This document shows positions 11,884 through 22,200 of a DNA stretch of 64,000 nt, piece after piece. This stretch comes from Maylandia zebra (lineage: Eukaryota; Chordata; Actinopteri; Cichliformes; Cichlidae). The notes below the pieces were generated by a model that made no database searches, was not told the DNA's origin, and was given only the letters and a program-made list of their open reading frames with translations. The DNA is taken from contig NC_135175.1 in NCBI RefSeq assembly GCF_041146795.1, forward strand, positions 34,586,669 to 34,650,668. The letters are read 5' to 3'. Each line of letters starts with the position of its first letter. Positions within the stretch are counted from its first letter, which is position 1. Position numbers and translations under genes: made by a program.

Positions 11884-12459
11884 CTCTAGTAGAGCCTTCT
11901 TGATTTCTTCATTATCAATTGGAGCCTGAAATGTCTTGTCTTTTCCAACAAGGTACATAAAGAAGTTTGGAGATAAACAACATGGCCCTGAACCACCATG
12001 GACAATGGAAACTGCAATCATTCTTCCAATGTAGAAATATTCATTTTCACCTGCAGCTAAAGATAAAGACATTACATTATAATAAAGTCATTTTGACCAT
12101 GGCAAAAAATGTGAAAAAAATAAACACCTTTACTATGAAATGTGAGATATTTGGCATAGTCTTTTCCTTCGAATATTCTTCTCGTCCTTATGGCTTCCAT
12201 CAAAAGGGTGAGATATTCTTGAGTAGGCCCACCTGTGTCTATTGCCTCTTCAGCCAGCCCCACGTCATCAGAGAATTTCACCATCATGCCAGAGTTGGGA
12301 CTTTATGAAGACCTTCTGAAGCCTCGGTAGGCACGATCCCAGACATTGTCCCGGTTAATGTTGAATCTGCTACAGGAGGTTTTGTTGATCTTCAGAGGCG
12401 GATTTGAGATGACATCTGCAGCCGTCAATCCATCAGGTTCATCACTGTAGAACCAGTCA
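11884..12459 (-). pseudogene. HECT E3 ubiquitin-ligase-like gene fragment (G2E3-like)
   Basis: On the minus strand an exon at 12459-12128 is preceded by an acceptor (ttgcttttcag). It reads through INRDNVWDRAYRGF, then KFSDDVGLAEEAIDTGG and LTLLMEAIRTRRIFEGKD. A 71-bp intron (12127-12057) with a GTG...TAG boundary follows, then an exon (12056-11884) with ENEYFYIGRMIAVSIVHGG and LSPNFFMYLVG, ending at a plausible donor. This resembles the N-lobe of a HECT domain in the G2/M-phase E3 ligase-like genes that occur in many copies in fish. An in-frame TAA lies in the first exon between the RGF and KFSDD blocks, and the catalytic C-lobe cysteine region is absent. I read it as a pseudogene fragment. 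Confidence 0.65.
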
Positions 12460-12858
12460 CTGAAAAGCAACTAAATATTTACACTATTTACACTTTATGT
12501 AATTTTTTTTGTTTAATATCTTGTAAGTTATTTTTTCTTGCTTTATCAACTGGCCTTTTTCTGTTAATTCATTTTAAAAAGCAAAATAGTGATCTGAAGA
12601 ACAATCATCAGCAACCAAATAATTTTAAGAATCTTTTTTTTTCTGAATACAAACATCAGCAGAATAACTTCACAGGAACAGTTCAGCTATGTTTGCTCCT
12701 GTAAAAGGTTAGGATCAAAAATAGCAGCAGTACCCAGCACTATTTTTAGTAAACAAATATTTGATAAATAAGTTAACTGCAAGTCACACACTATGGGTTT
12801 GTTGTATTGCATCTGAAGAACTGCTGTCAATAACGACAGGTGCATAGATATTGTTATA
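12460..12858. other. Non-coding stretch before the BEL/Pao element
   Basis: AT-rich sequence with no supported exon. It could be intron of the HECT-like gene fragment on the minus strand. Confidence 0.25.
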
Positions 12859-12863
12859 CATAC

Positions 12864-13311
12864 TGTTGGAGCTATTTGTTCTTTATTTTTGTTTTTGTTC
12901 TTATTTTTGAAATTAGTTAAAGTTTGTTGTTAGTTTACTTATATTTTGGGGTTTATTTGTCGGTTAATATTTTGTTTTAAATGATTTGTTTGTTTGTTGT
13001 TATTTTGTTAAATTAGTCAGTAAGAGCTGTAGGGCCATTTTTTCTATAAATAAAGAGACTGGTTTAGGACCAGCATGCATTGGGGTGGGCCTATGGTTTT
13101 TTTTTTTTTTTTACCAGAGCAGGAGAAGCAGCAGGAAGGATCTTGTTATTGCTTGCCAAGATGGATAAATAAACCAAAACTCTCAACTAAAATGTTTGGA
13201 CAGTGGACTTCTTTTGCCTGCGTACGAAATATTACCTCAATGCAGCAGTGGCTTGTGGACTTTAAGTTGTGGGACGTTTGATCTTTCAAAAGTAAAGGAA
13301 TTGCCACTACA
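12864..13311 (+). repeat. 5' LTR of the BEL/Pao element
   Basis: 448 bp. Compared by eye with the 3' LTR, the differences are a 4-bp indel (gttaaag versus aaag), the length of a poly-T run near 13100 and about two substitutions. This suggests recent insertion. The region about 13045-13055 (tataaataaag) is a TATA/polyadenylation-like element. Confidence 0.9.
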
Positions 13312-13614
13312 TAAAGTAAAAAACCTTCCCGTGGACAAAGGAATAATCCTTCATTAATGGATATAAGGATTTCAAGGATCACCGTCGAACTCGAATAAAA
13401 GTTATTGGATCGTCTGGTGAGTAATCCAGACGGATTTGATGTTGAAGCCTGGATCAACATGTCACTCGTTCGTCAAAGCTGGTGAGTGATAATATTGTTT
13501 AAGCCGTAAAGGAAAACGGTGAAGCTATTGGAGTTTAAAGACATAATTTCACTACAAAGACTGATGAACTTAGTTTTGACGTACTAAATTGGTGCATAAT
13601 TGGATCGCTAATTG

Positions 13615-14815
13615 AAACATGCCAACGCCCTCTGTGCTTTAATCCGCAATGGCCTCAAAGGAGTTTCTAAGGGAAATTGTCTCTACAAACTTGATCCAGT
13701 GTTGGATGCAGGAATCCTCAGAGTGGGTGGCCGATTGAATAAAGCAGCCATGCCTATGGAATTAAAGCATCCTGTAATTTTGACAAAAGATATGCATGTG
13801 TCAACACTGATTTTACGCCATATCCATCAAAGGTTGGGACATGCAGGAAGAGCACACATGCTGTCAAAACTAAGACAAAATTACTGGATACTAAATGCAA
13901 ATTCTGCTGCCAGGAAAATCATCTCTCGTTGTGTCACGTGTAGACGCAACAGAGGAAAGTTTGTTGAACAAAAGATGGCGGATCTGCCTGAAGAGAGAGT
14001 CCTGCCAGACACAGCTCCATTCACAAATGTTGGAGTGGACTATTTTGGACCTATAAGTGTTAAAAGAGGACGAAGTCTCCTTAAAAGGTATGGAGTTCTT
14101 TTTACTTGTTTCACCAGTCGTGCAGTACATCTGGAGATTGCATGTACACTTGATACAGACTCTTGTATAAATGCTGTGAGGAGGTTCATCTGTAGACGAG
14201 GCCCAGTTTCGACCATCAGATCTGATAATGCTACAAATTTTGTTGGGGCGAATCGAGAGTTGAAAGAAAGTTTGACTGAGCTGGACCATGCCAAAATTCA
14301 AAAGGCTTTTGTTCAGGATGGCATGAAATGGAACTTCAACATCCCAGCAGCTTCTCACCAAGGCGGTGTGTGGGAGCGTCTCATTCGTTCAGTAAAGAAT
14401 ATTTTAGCCTCAGTTCTTAAGGAGCAAGTTCTGGATGATGAAGGACTCCAAACAGTTTTCTGTGAGGTTGAAGCTATAATGAACGACAGACCCATTACTA
14501 AAGTTTCAGATGACTCAAATGATCTTGAAGCACTGACACCCAATCACTTGTTGTTGCTGAAAAATAAACCAGTTTTTCCACCAGGACTGTTTCATCCAAG
14601 TGATTTGCATGTCAGGAAAAGGTGGAAACAGGTACAGTACATGGCAGAGTTGTTCTGGAAGAGAGGGCTTTCTGAGTACCTACCTTTGATGCAAGAAAGA
14701 CAAAAATGGATGAGGACTAAAAGATGTCTTATACCTGGAGATGTTGTTTTAATTGCAGACGCTACAGCTCCAAGAGGATCATGGATGATGGCGAAAGTCT
14801 TAAATGTAAACATGG
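13615..14815 (+). pseudogene. BEL/Pao integrase, 5' part (split by a Harbinger)
   Basis: Integrase of the BEL/Pao type, which inserts retrotransposon cDNA into chromosomes. Visible in order: an H2C2 zinc-binding region (HIHQRLGH ... CVTCRR), then the rve core with first Asp in VGVDYFGP, second Asp in IRSDNATNF and Glu in GGVWERLIRS, then the C-terminal domain around LFWKRGLSEYLP and RCLIPGDVVLIAD. There is no credible start codon: the frame is entered through a deletion junction. The frame is interrupted after LNVNM by the Harbinger at 14816 and resumes in frame at 16615 (DAKGLVRSVRL) to the stop TGA at 16713-16715. Apart from the insertion, the catalytic residues and frame are intact, which agrees with the youth implied by the LTRs. 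Confidence 0.9.
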
Positions 14816-15040
14816 GCCCTATTTCAGGAAGCCGGTTTAGTGCAAACTCTGAGTAAGTATACCCTGAGTTAACGAAAACTCTGGGTTTTCGGTTTCACAA
14901 AGCGAGTTTAGATTAATTCTGAGTGAGTTACTATGACGACACACTCCGTGAAGCTAACCTGCCCCCTAGCAGGTTTACTTCAACTAACCCTGACCTTCTC
15001 CGCCTCTTTGTCAGAAACCTGACAGTAGGAAGTGTCAGAC

Positions 15041-15895
15041 ATGGCGTGCTCCTTCCTTGAAGAGCCAGTAGATGTTGAAGCCCAAATTCTCCGCAGAGCT
15101 CTCCGCCGGGAGAGAGTGATTAGAGCGTGTTTGGACATTTTATCATTTCCTGATGATTTCCTGTGCGAACGTTACCGTTTTCCAGCACAATCTATAATTT
15201 ATTTGAATAACATCCTCAGGCCTAATATTGCTCATGTGACACATCGCGGACATCCTCTCAGTTCTGTACGTATTATTTGTATTGCACTTCGGTTTCTTGC
15301 AAACGGGAGCTTTCTGTATAATATTGGTGACGCTGAGCACGTTTCCAAGGCTACCGTCTGTCGGGCAGTCAGGAATGTTACAGTTGCACTGAAACGTCTC
15401 CTGTACTCGTTTGTGGTGTTCCCCGGTCATAGACCCACAAGATTTATCAAAGAGGGATGCCACAAAATTGCAGGTATCAGGATGAACAAAACTTAATTTA
15501 TGATGTGGTGATACTTGAACTACTACTTAAATTTTACATTTACTTTCACGGTTCCCAGGCGTGATTGGCTGTATAGATGGCACTCACATTCCAATCATTG
15601 CTCCTTCAGTAAATGAAGGAGACTATGTGAACAGGAAGTCTTTCCACAGCATTAATGTACAGGTACATAGTTCCCTGTAGCATTTCAAACTAACAAATTA
15701 TTTCATTATAGTAATGGATGCTAATTTGTGTTCTCTGCACTGTGAAGATCATATGTGATGCTGCCAACATTATCACAAATGTGGAAGCCAACTGCTCAGC
15801 CTCTGTGAGTGGTGGTGGAGGAGGACCCCCATCTGTTTTTCAGGCCTCCGCTTTTTTTCTGTTGGCTATAACGGGTCACATTTGAGCATACAGAG
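15041..15895 (+). pseudogene. Harbinger transposase, C-terminally truncated
   Basis: HARBI1-type DDE transposase. I chose the ATG at 15041 because the upstream codons in frame lack homology. Exon A (15041-15473) has the N-terminal helical region (LCERYRFPAQSIIYL). Exon B (15559-15662) has the first catalytic Asp in [10 protein letters not shown], then [14 protein letters not shown]. Exon C starts at 15748 (IICDAANIITNVEA). Donors gtatca and gtacat and the two acceptors preserve the frame. After NVEA the conserved continuation with the second Asp and the final Glu is missing and is replaced by a Gly/Pro-rich run to a stop near 15893. The protein cannot be catalytic. Confidence 0.8.
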
Positions 15896-16224
15896 TAAGC
15901 AAATATGTACTTGTAATGCTCAGATAATTTCAATAAGTGCTTACAGAAAGAAAATTAATGTAGCCTCTAACTGCAATTGATTTACATCGGACAAACAGAC
16001 CAAGCACTATGGCTCATAATACAATTACACCTTACCTGTTTGGACTATATTTTTATATTTCATTTTTACTTGCTGCCAGGAACGTTTGGGGCCTGTTGGG
16101 TTGCACCTGCGCTTACATTACATCACAAAATAAAATGTATAAAATAACAAATAAAATAACATATGATAAAATAACGTGTTAAATGGGTGGAAATCCCTCG
16201 ATCAATGTTTAAATTAACACTCAC

Positions 16225-16397
16225 GCATTGACTCTGTCGGCTATGTTTTGCCATGCATGCTCCCTTTCTTTTGCAGCTGAGGCTGTGTTACTTTTTTTCT
16301 GCAAAATTTGCATGTTATCGGCATATGCTGCCATCAGAATTTCGGCCTCAAGCGCTGTAAAATACATTGACCGCGCCTTCTTTCCCTCCGTCTCCAT
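16225..16397 (-). CDS. Myb/SANT-like protein of Harbinger, exon 1
   Basis: On the minus strand an ATG at 16397-16395 opens a frame beginning METEGKKARSMYFTALEAEI. It contains the charged helical region expected of the Myb/SANT-like DNA-binding companion that Harbinger elements encode to bring transposase to the ends and into the nucleus. It ends at a GC|GTGAGT donor at 16224. The opposite-strand 87-codon frame is a shadow. The partner exon downstream on the minus strand was not identified, so the gene may be incomplete. Confidence 0.6.
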
Positions 16398-16815
16398 GGT
16401 GACTCGCTTAATCTGTGCTCCACTAATCAGGGCTTTATGTATCCTCGTGCGCGCGCTTAACTTGGGGTTAAAGCAACTCCGCGTTGACTGAACTAATTGT
16501 TATCAGCCTTTCTGAAACCGAATATTCCGAGTTGGACAGTTCGGGGTTACTCAACCCTGAGTATCGTTTTTCACTCTGAGTTTTCTAAACCGGCTTCCTG
16601 AAATAGGGCCCTGGATGCAAAAGGCTTGGTGCGTTCTGTGAGACTACAAACAAGGACCAGTGTTTTGGAAAGGCCAGTGACAAAACTTATTTTGCTACTG
16701 GAAGCCTCATCGTGAAGAAAATCCTCAATGAAAATTAAGGATTTGTTTAAGGGAATAGCTCCTCCTTTTGGGACTTTAAAGTAATTGTGATTGTATGCAC
16801 AATTAGGGGCTGGAG

Positions 16816-17265
16816 TGTTGGAGCTATTTGTTCTTTATTTTTGTTTTTGTTCTTATTTTTGAAATTAAAGTTTGTTGTTAGTTTACTTATATTTTGGGGT
16901 TTATTTGTCGGTTAATATTTTGTTTTAAATGATTTGTTTGTTTGTTGTTATTTTGTTAAATTAGTCAGTAAGAGCTGTAGGGCCATTTTTTCTATAAATA
17001 AAGAGACTGGTTTAGGACCAGCATGCATTGGGGTGGGCCTATGTTTTTTTTTTTTTTTTTTTTTTTACCAGAGCAGGAGAAGCAGCAGGAAGGATCTTGT
17101 TATTGCTTGCCAAGCTGGATAAATAAACCAAAACTCTCAACTAAAATGTTTGGACAATGGACTTCTTTTGCCTGCGTACGAAATATTACCTCAATGCAGC
17201 AGTGGCTTGTGGACTTTAAGTTGTGGGACGTTTGATCTTTCAAAAGTAAAGGAATTGCCACTACA
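16816..17265 (+). repeat. 3' LTR of the BEL/Pao element
   Basis: 450 bp, almost identical to the 5' LTR. The small open frames in it, around the poly-T run at 17044-17065, are not genes. Confidence 0.9.
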
Positions 17266-17270
17266 CATAC

Positions 17271-19070
17271 TGTGAAATAAGAGTATAAACAGAAGATTAA
17301 AATGCATTTTATGCAGTAGTAATTCTGGCTCTACATTTGGCTGGGTTGGGTCTGAAGTACTTCACCGTGGCTGAAATTGCTCAAGTTATGGATTAGATAG
17401 AGAGCCTCAATAATTTACCAAAAAAAAAAAAAACCCCCCAAAAAGAAAAAAACGGTTTCACTGAGCTTATTACTTTAGAATTATTTTCATGTATATCATT
17501 TTATATTTTTTAAATTTTAGAATCAGAATCATAATACTTCATTGATCCCTAGGAGGAAATCATGTAATTTTATAACTTAAGACTAACTTGTAGTATGTTC
17601 TCCTGATGTGGATGCCATTTGAGATTCTGTACCACACTGAACCTTCAGCATAAACACAACACAATACCATATCAACTGCAAATGTAATGGCATGCAAATG
17701 AAACTGAACAATTAAATATGCAACATTGTTATACAAAAGAGTATTATATACTTGCACATCAGATGTTTGGGATATTGAAGGTGACCTATAAAATACAGAT
17801 CCAATGATTAAGAAGAAAATGTTATAAAACATGACATGCTTTAGTGGCCATCAAATGCTAACATTAAAGTGTTAAGAACATTAGATGTTTATATACCTGC
17901 CACAGAGGCCAGATCAATGTGCTAGAAGGCAGCCAACTCGATGTATAGGCTCTGGTGTACTTGGTGGAGGTTATCCACCAATGGTGTGTATCCAAGGTTA
18001 TCATATTGGCTCTAAAATTTGCGACCCAACAGTACATGTACAACAGAATTCCTGTTTCCTACCCAGCGCGGTAGTAAAAGAACCTGCAGTCAGCTGAGAC
18101 TGAAGAAATCACTTGGATGAGTGACTGGAAGGTCAGGGGGTCGAATCCACTGAACGGCTACCCTGAGGTACTGTCCCTACACACTGCTTGGGCACTGGAT
18201 TGGCTGCCCCCTGCTTGGCTACAGTGAAGCAGTGGGCAGCCACTCCTTCCTACGAGTAATTTCCCTACGGGGATAAATAAAGTATACATCATTAACCAAT
18301 TATAAACTGGTTTGTTGTTTGCATTTTTTTTCTCCTGTTAGTTGGACCCTATAAGTATAAAAACTAAAATTACCTTTGAACAGAGTGTTTTTAAAAAGTT
18401 GCGCTCATGAGGACAGCGGGTTTATCTTGCAGCACAACACAAAGTTGCCATATTTCATCAAAGTTTAAAACACTTCACTGAGAGTGAAGGTGCAGAAAAT
18501 CCAAAATGTAATATCTTAATTTCATGACATTTTCATGACACATGGTCTCGGACAAATCATACATGACCCAGCATTGTTCAAAGAATGCAAGCTTTCTTAT
18601 TGTGAGTTGCCACAGCTGCCAGAGAGGGGCAGATTTCTGGCTGATCTTAATGAGTCGTTGTTGCTCTTTCTCTCTGAAATTGCTTTACAGAGGATGTAAC
18701 GTCTGTGATAAGCAGTGAGCTTTGTGTCCTTGTTGTGATTCAGAAATTACTGATAAGTGGATAACTGGAATATATAGTTTATAGATGTGGTGTGACGCTT
18801 GTGCTATTTTTAACAGGACCCCAGAAAACTTTACAGTACTCATGCAACTTTACCAAACTTTTGATGGCTAGATGTGAAGTTCCTGCTGTAAATGCATTCA
18901 CTCTTTATATTCAGAAATCTGAGCGACATTAAGAGATGTCAGAAATCTTGTATTTAAAATAAATGAGGGAAGTACAATGAGGAATGAGAGAACTGACAGC
19001 TTTTATTTTAATGACCCTATCTCAGTTCTTTTAACACAATATATCAGAAAATAAGTTGGTGAAATCTGGA
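17271..19070. other. Spacer upstream of ZNF gene 1
   Basis: Mostly unrecognised AT-rich sequence. A LINE-tail-like piece lies at about 17519-17564 (minus; attgatccctaggagg). A SINE/LINE-tail-like unit lies at about 18090-18300 (+), with a B-box-like gggtcgaatcc and an end aataaagtatacatc. An open frame at 17885-18097 has no recognisable homology. Confidence 0.35.
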
Positions 19071-19787
19071 CTGATGAGTTTATTGTCAGCATTTTAATCA
19101 TGAGTTTAAAGGCTGTAGGTTGCAGCCACTGCTCGGTGTATTAATGTAACAGGGCTCAATGCTGGTTCTAATTTCAAGCTTTTCTTTGTGAAATAATTTA
19201 GAAATTCATATTTTATTGCACAAATCATTATTTAAATGAGAATTCTTTATTTCTATGTGTGTGATTCTTGCAGTCCTCCATAAGAATCCCACCCTGGTGT
19301 AACATTGCTAAAGAGAGACGAGCGTCAGGCTGTTCCAATTCTCAGCACCGCTCTTCTCTTTTCCTGAGTCCTTAGCAATTCTCCTTCCCAGGATGACGTT
19401 TTCATCGAGGCAAAGGAAAACAAAACACCACGTGGTTACGCTGCGCAGCTGAGTCACGTGACCGCACAGTAGCAAACCACAGCAGAGTCGGAAGAGTGGG
19501 GCGGAGCAAATGTGTGCAGGAGAGGAGTCGAGCAGAGAGAGCTGCTTTTTCATGAAACGGGAGTAAAGTAGTGAACTTAGAGGAGAGAAACAAACTAAAG
19601 TATCGATCATAAACCACTACCAACGTCCTGATCGATATCTGCATCGATCTGCCCACCCTTGTCTCCTGGATCGTATCTGCGATCAGCGTGAACCACGTGG
19701 GTCTCTGCTCCCTGATCTGTTTCCTGTGTTTGGAAAGAGTTGCAGCTTCATCGCGGAGTTTCTCTCGGTTTGTGGGCTCATCTAAAG
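19071..19787 (+). promoter_or_regulatory. ZNF gene 1 promoter and non-coding exon 1
   Basis: This block is repeated, in order and orientation, at the start of ZNF genes 2 and 3, which identifies it as a conserved promoter/first-exon module. It contains an E-box CACGTG (19455-19460) in gagtcacgtgacc and a GC box gggcgg (19498-19503). Shared sequence runs to a splice donor at catctaaag|gtaagc (19788). The transcription start is not determined; I place it after about 19500 by analogy with TATA-less GC-box promoters. No coding start is seen in exon 1. Two further GTG-type E-boxes in it differ among the paralogues. Confidence 0.65.
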
Positions 19788-22200
19788 GTAAGCACCGAGC
19801 TAACTTTACTGTGAGTTCAGTTCATGTTGAGTTTAGCTCCTGAACAGTGGCGGTCGTAGCCTGTTTGGCGCCCTGGGCGAACACTCCCTCTGCCCCCCCC
19901 CCACGCACAAAACATATTAAGGATTGTACATTAACATAAAACTGTTGTACACACACATATGAAGAGAGAGAGTATACATTGTATGCAAACTGCTACCAAA
20001 CAGCCATCATAATTCGTCATACAATGAGAACAGGACAAATCAACAACTGACACTGACTAATTAATACTAAAATCTGTAACATAATGTACTGTTTGCAGTT
20101 TAGTCTGTTGCTGTTGCTATTTTTACCATTTCTTCTTGGAGCAACTGTAACCCACATTATTTCCTTAGGGATTAATAAAGTATTCTGACTCTGATTGTTT
20201 CAGGATGAGCTGCCATTATCCAATCACACGTCTGCTTACCTGCATCTTTTGCTCGTTTCTCCTCCTCCTCTTTTCTCTTTTTTCTAAACTGAGCACCTGA
20301 TGGCTTTGAACTTTTCTTGTCCATCTTACATTGGTTTTAATTTTGCACTCCAGTATGAACACCCATCCCTCAACCCGAGGATCACCACAACATAACACAA
20401 CAGACCTACACCTTAGTTCACAGGTTCACTTAGTCTAGGGTGCATTTCTGAGATTTCACACAACCCAGGATTCAAATCATGAATCCATAATAGGCTTGGA
20501 TTTACATCATTATGAATGAAATGTGCTCTATCTGGAAGCAGCAGGACCCCCTCCCCTTTCGATGGGTTGTGTGTGAGACTTTAAATCATCAAACTGTAAA
20601 TTAAAAATTTTAAATTGTTATTGATCCCTTTACCCCTGGTCCTAAAGTGTATATTTATTTTCTTACTCTTCTTATATTTTTTGTTTGTTTACTTGCACTG
20701 CTGTAACTGGAGCCTCGTCGTCTCGTCTCTCTGGACTGTAAGTAGCGGAGATGACAATAAAGTTTACTTTGACTTCAGCAGCGAGCAGGAGCACCGAGGA
20801 AAAACATGGGTGCAAATTATAAGTCTGTATCATGATGTCTGGTGTTTTCGTGTTTGTTGGTTTGTTTTTATTTTGTTTTATTTTGCGAGTTGGTTATTAG
20901 ATGCTGCTCCAGCCGCTGCCCCGCCCTCTCCTCTCTGTGCCGCAAGCAGCAGGCGCACCTCGCAAACGAAGGGCGCCCTTACTCCCAGCAAATGGGCGAT
21001 AGAAAACCGATCGGTGCGTATGCCATTCCCAATATGCGCTGGCTGGGGAGCATGAGTATGAGCATTTTTTTTTTTCTTTTGCCGATGCCCGTGATGCCGC
21101 CCCCCCACCACGGTGCCTACAGCCTCATTTATATTTGAAGTGACCCGAGCAATCAGTAGTTTTCTGATGAGGCAGCAGCTCTCCAGGGCAGAGACAATGT
21201 TCTTATTTTTCTCCTCCTTCTCCCTGAGGGTCTTCCACTTTAAGCTGGGTCCTTTTTATTCCAGTCTCTCTGTAAATAGTTATGTTGTTTATATTTATGT
21301 TTAATGTTTTTCTGTTTGAGAATTTTAATACTATTTGAAATAAATTTTTGTAATGACTAATGTCTCAGTTCTACTACACAGCAGATATTGGCACAGAACT
21401 TGACACATGTAGAATTTATTTCATATTATACTAATGAAAATACTAATACTAATGTATAGCAACATAGTGATGACCAACATAGTGATGACCAATTATTTAA
21501 GAGAATAAAGAGAGGTTAGTTCCAGGAGCTGCCCCGTCGTCCAGGGGCAGCACCTGGAGCAAATGGTGAAACTCACCAAACTGCTCACGCCTCTGGAGGA
21601 CCTGATGGACCCAGGTACGGTGAGGACGTCCTTTACGCCGCTGCTCTGTTCTCCACAGTAAATAGAAAAGGGAGACTCTCTCTTCAAACGCTAGCTCGAC
21701 AGCTGCCATCTTGCAAACATACCGTCTGGCACAACTTCCTCCCACATTTCCACTTCAATAATTCACGTTGGACACGCGTCGAGGTGCGAATTTGCATGCG
21801 TCAAGCTAGGGGCGTCTGGCGCGTTTTGGTCGTGTCTACTGCATTCGGTGTGAACACACCATAAAATCTGGGACTCTCCACCATTTGAACCTAGAACTGA
21901 AGAAGCTTCTCAGACGAGAGGTGAAACGTCTTCAAGCAACTTAATGAAGTGGTGATCATGTCCAGGCCGTGTTTTATAATCACAGGGGTTGCTGAAGGTG
22001 TTGAATGTCTTGGGTGGGGGAGTAACAGGTCATTGTTGGTAGAATCCACAGCAGGAGCTGTTCAGGCTGATGACTAGGTGTGAAATGTTGGTAGAGTGGG
22101 GTCTTTAGGTTTGTGCTTGGTTCACTGTCTGAGTGTTTTCCAGACAGAATCAGAGTCATTAGCTGAAAACAGTTTTTGGAGTTTAGCCTCACTAAACCTG
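19788..22200. other. Intron 1 of ZNF gene 1, repeat-filled
   Basis: No host exon is recognised. It holds: a repeat start at about 19852-19905 (tagcctgtttggcgccctg), seen again inverted near 33005; LINE-tail-like sequences at about 20130-20200 and 20600-20780 (gatgacaataaagtttac); the distal part of the same repeat at 20780-21060 (cagcaaatgggcgatagaaa); and a Harbinger fragment at 21490-21865. A dispersed repeat piece with gaggtgaaacgtcttcaag lies at 21890-21950. Confidence 0.5.
21490..21865 (-). pseudogene. Harbinger-type transposase N-terminal fragment
   Basis: The minus-strand frame contains WVHQVLQRREQFGEFHHLL and LPLDDG. This resembles the N-terminal WVHP...R..GEFHHL...L..D region of fish HARBI1-like transposases. 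The sequence after it on the plus strand ends in tgtgaacacaccat, similar to a transposon terminus. It is a fragment only, with no catalytic domain. Confidence 0.5.

Larger units (their letters stand above)
14816..16611 (+). mobile_element. PIF/Harbinger transposon nested in BEL integrase
   Basis: The ends are inverted repeats (gccctatttcaggaagccgg on the left, its complement on the right ending tagggccc), flanked by TGG on both sides (14813-14815 and 16612-16614), a 3-bp target duplication. Removing the element restores an uninterrupted BEL/Pao frame, which fixes the boundaries. It carries a three-exon transposase on + and a Myb-like gene on -, the two-gene layout of Harbinger elements. The transposase lacks its distal catalytic part, so the copy is non-autonomous. 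Confidence 0.9.
12864..17265 (+). mobile_element. BEL/Pao LTR retrotransposon, internally deleted
   Basis: The unit has two nearly identical direct LTRs (12864-13311 and 16816-17265), both starting tgttggagc and ending ccactaca. It is flanked by the 5-bp target duplication catac (12859-12863 and 17266-17270). A purine-rich tract (ggggctggag) abuts the 3' LTR. Only the 3' part of pol (integrase) remains; gag, protease and reverse transcriptase have been deleted. A Harbinger transposon is nested in the integrase C-terminus. The deletion junction lies upstream of 13615. Such a copy could only move in trans. Confidence 0.92.

Noticed and set aside
12986..17235. Pairs of similar small ORFs with poly-Phe runs (12986-13281 and 16934-17235)
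   Set aside because: They are duplicated because they lie in the two LTRs; the Phe run is a poly-T tract whose length differs between copies.
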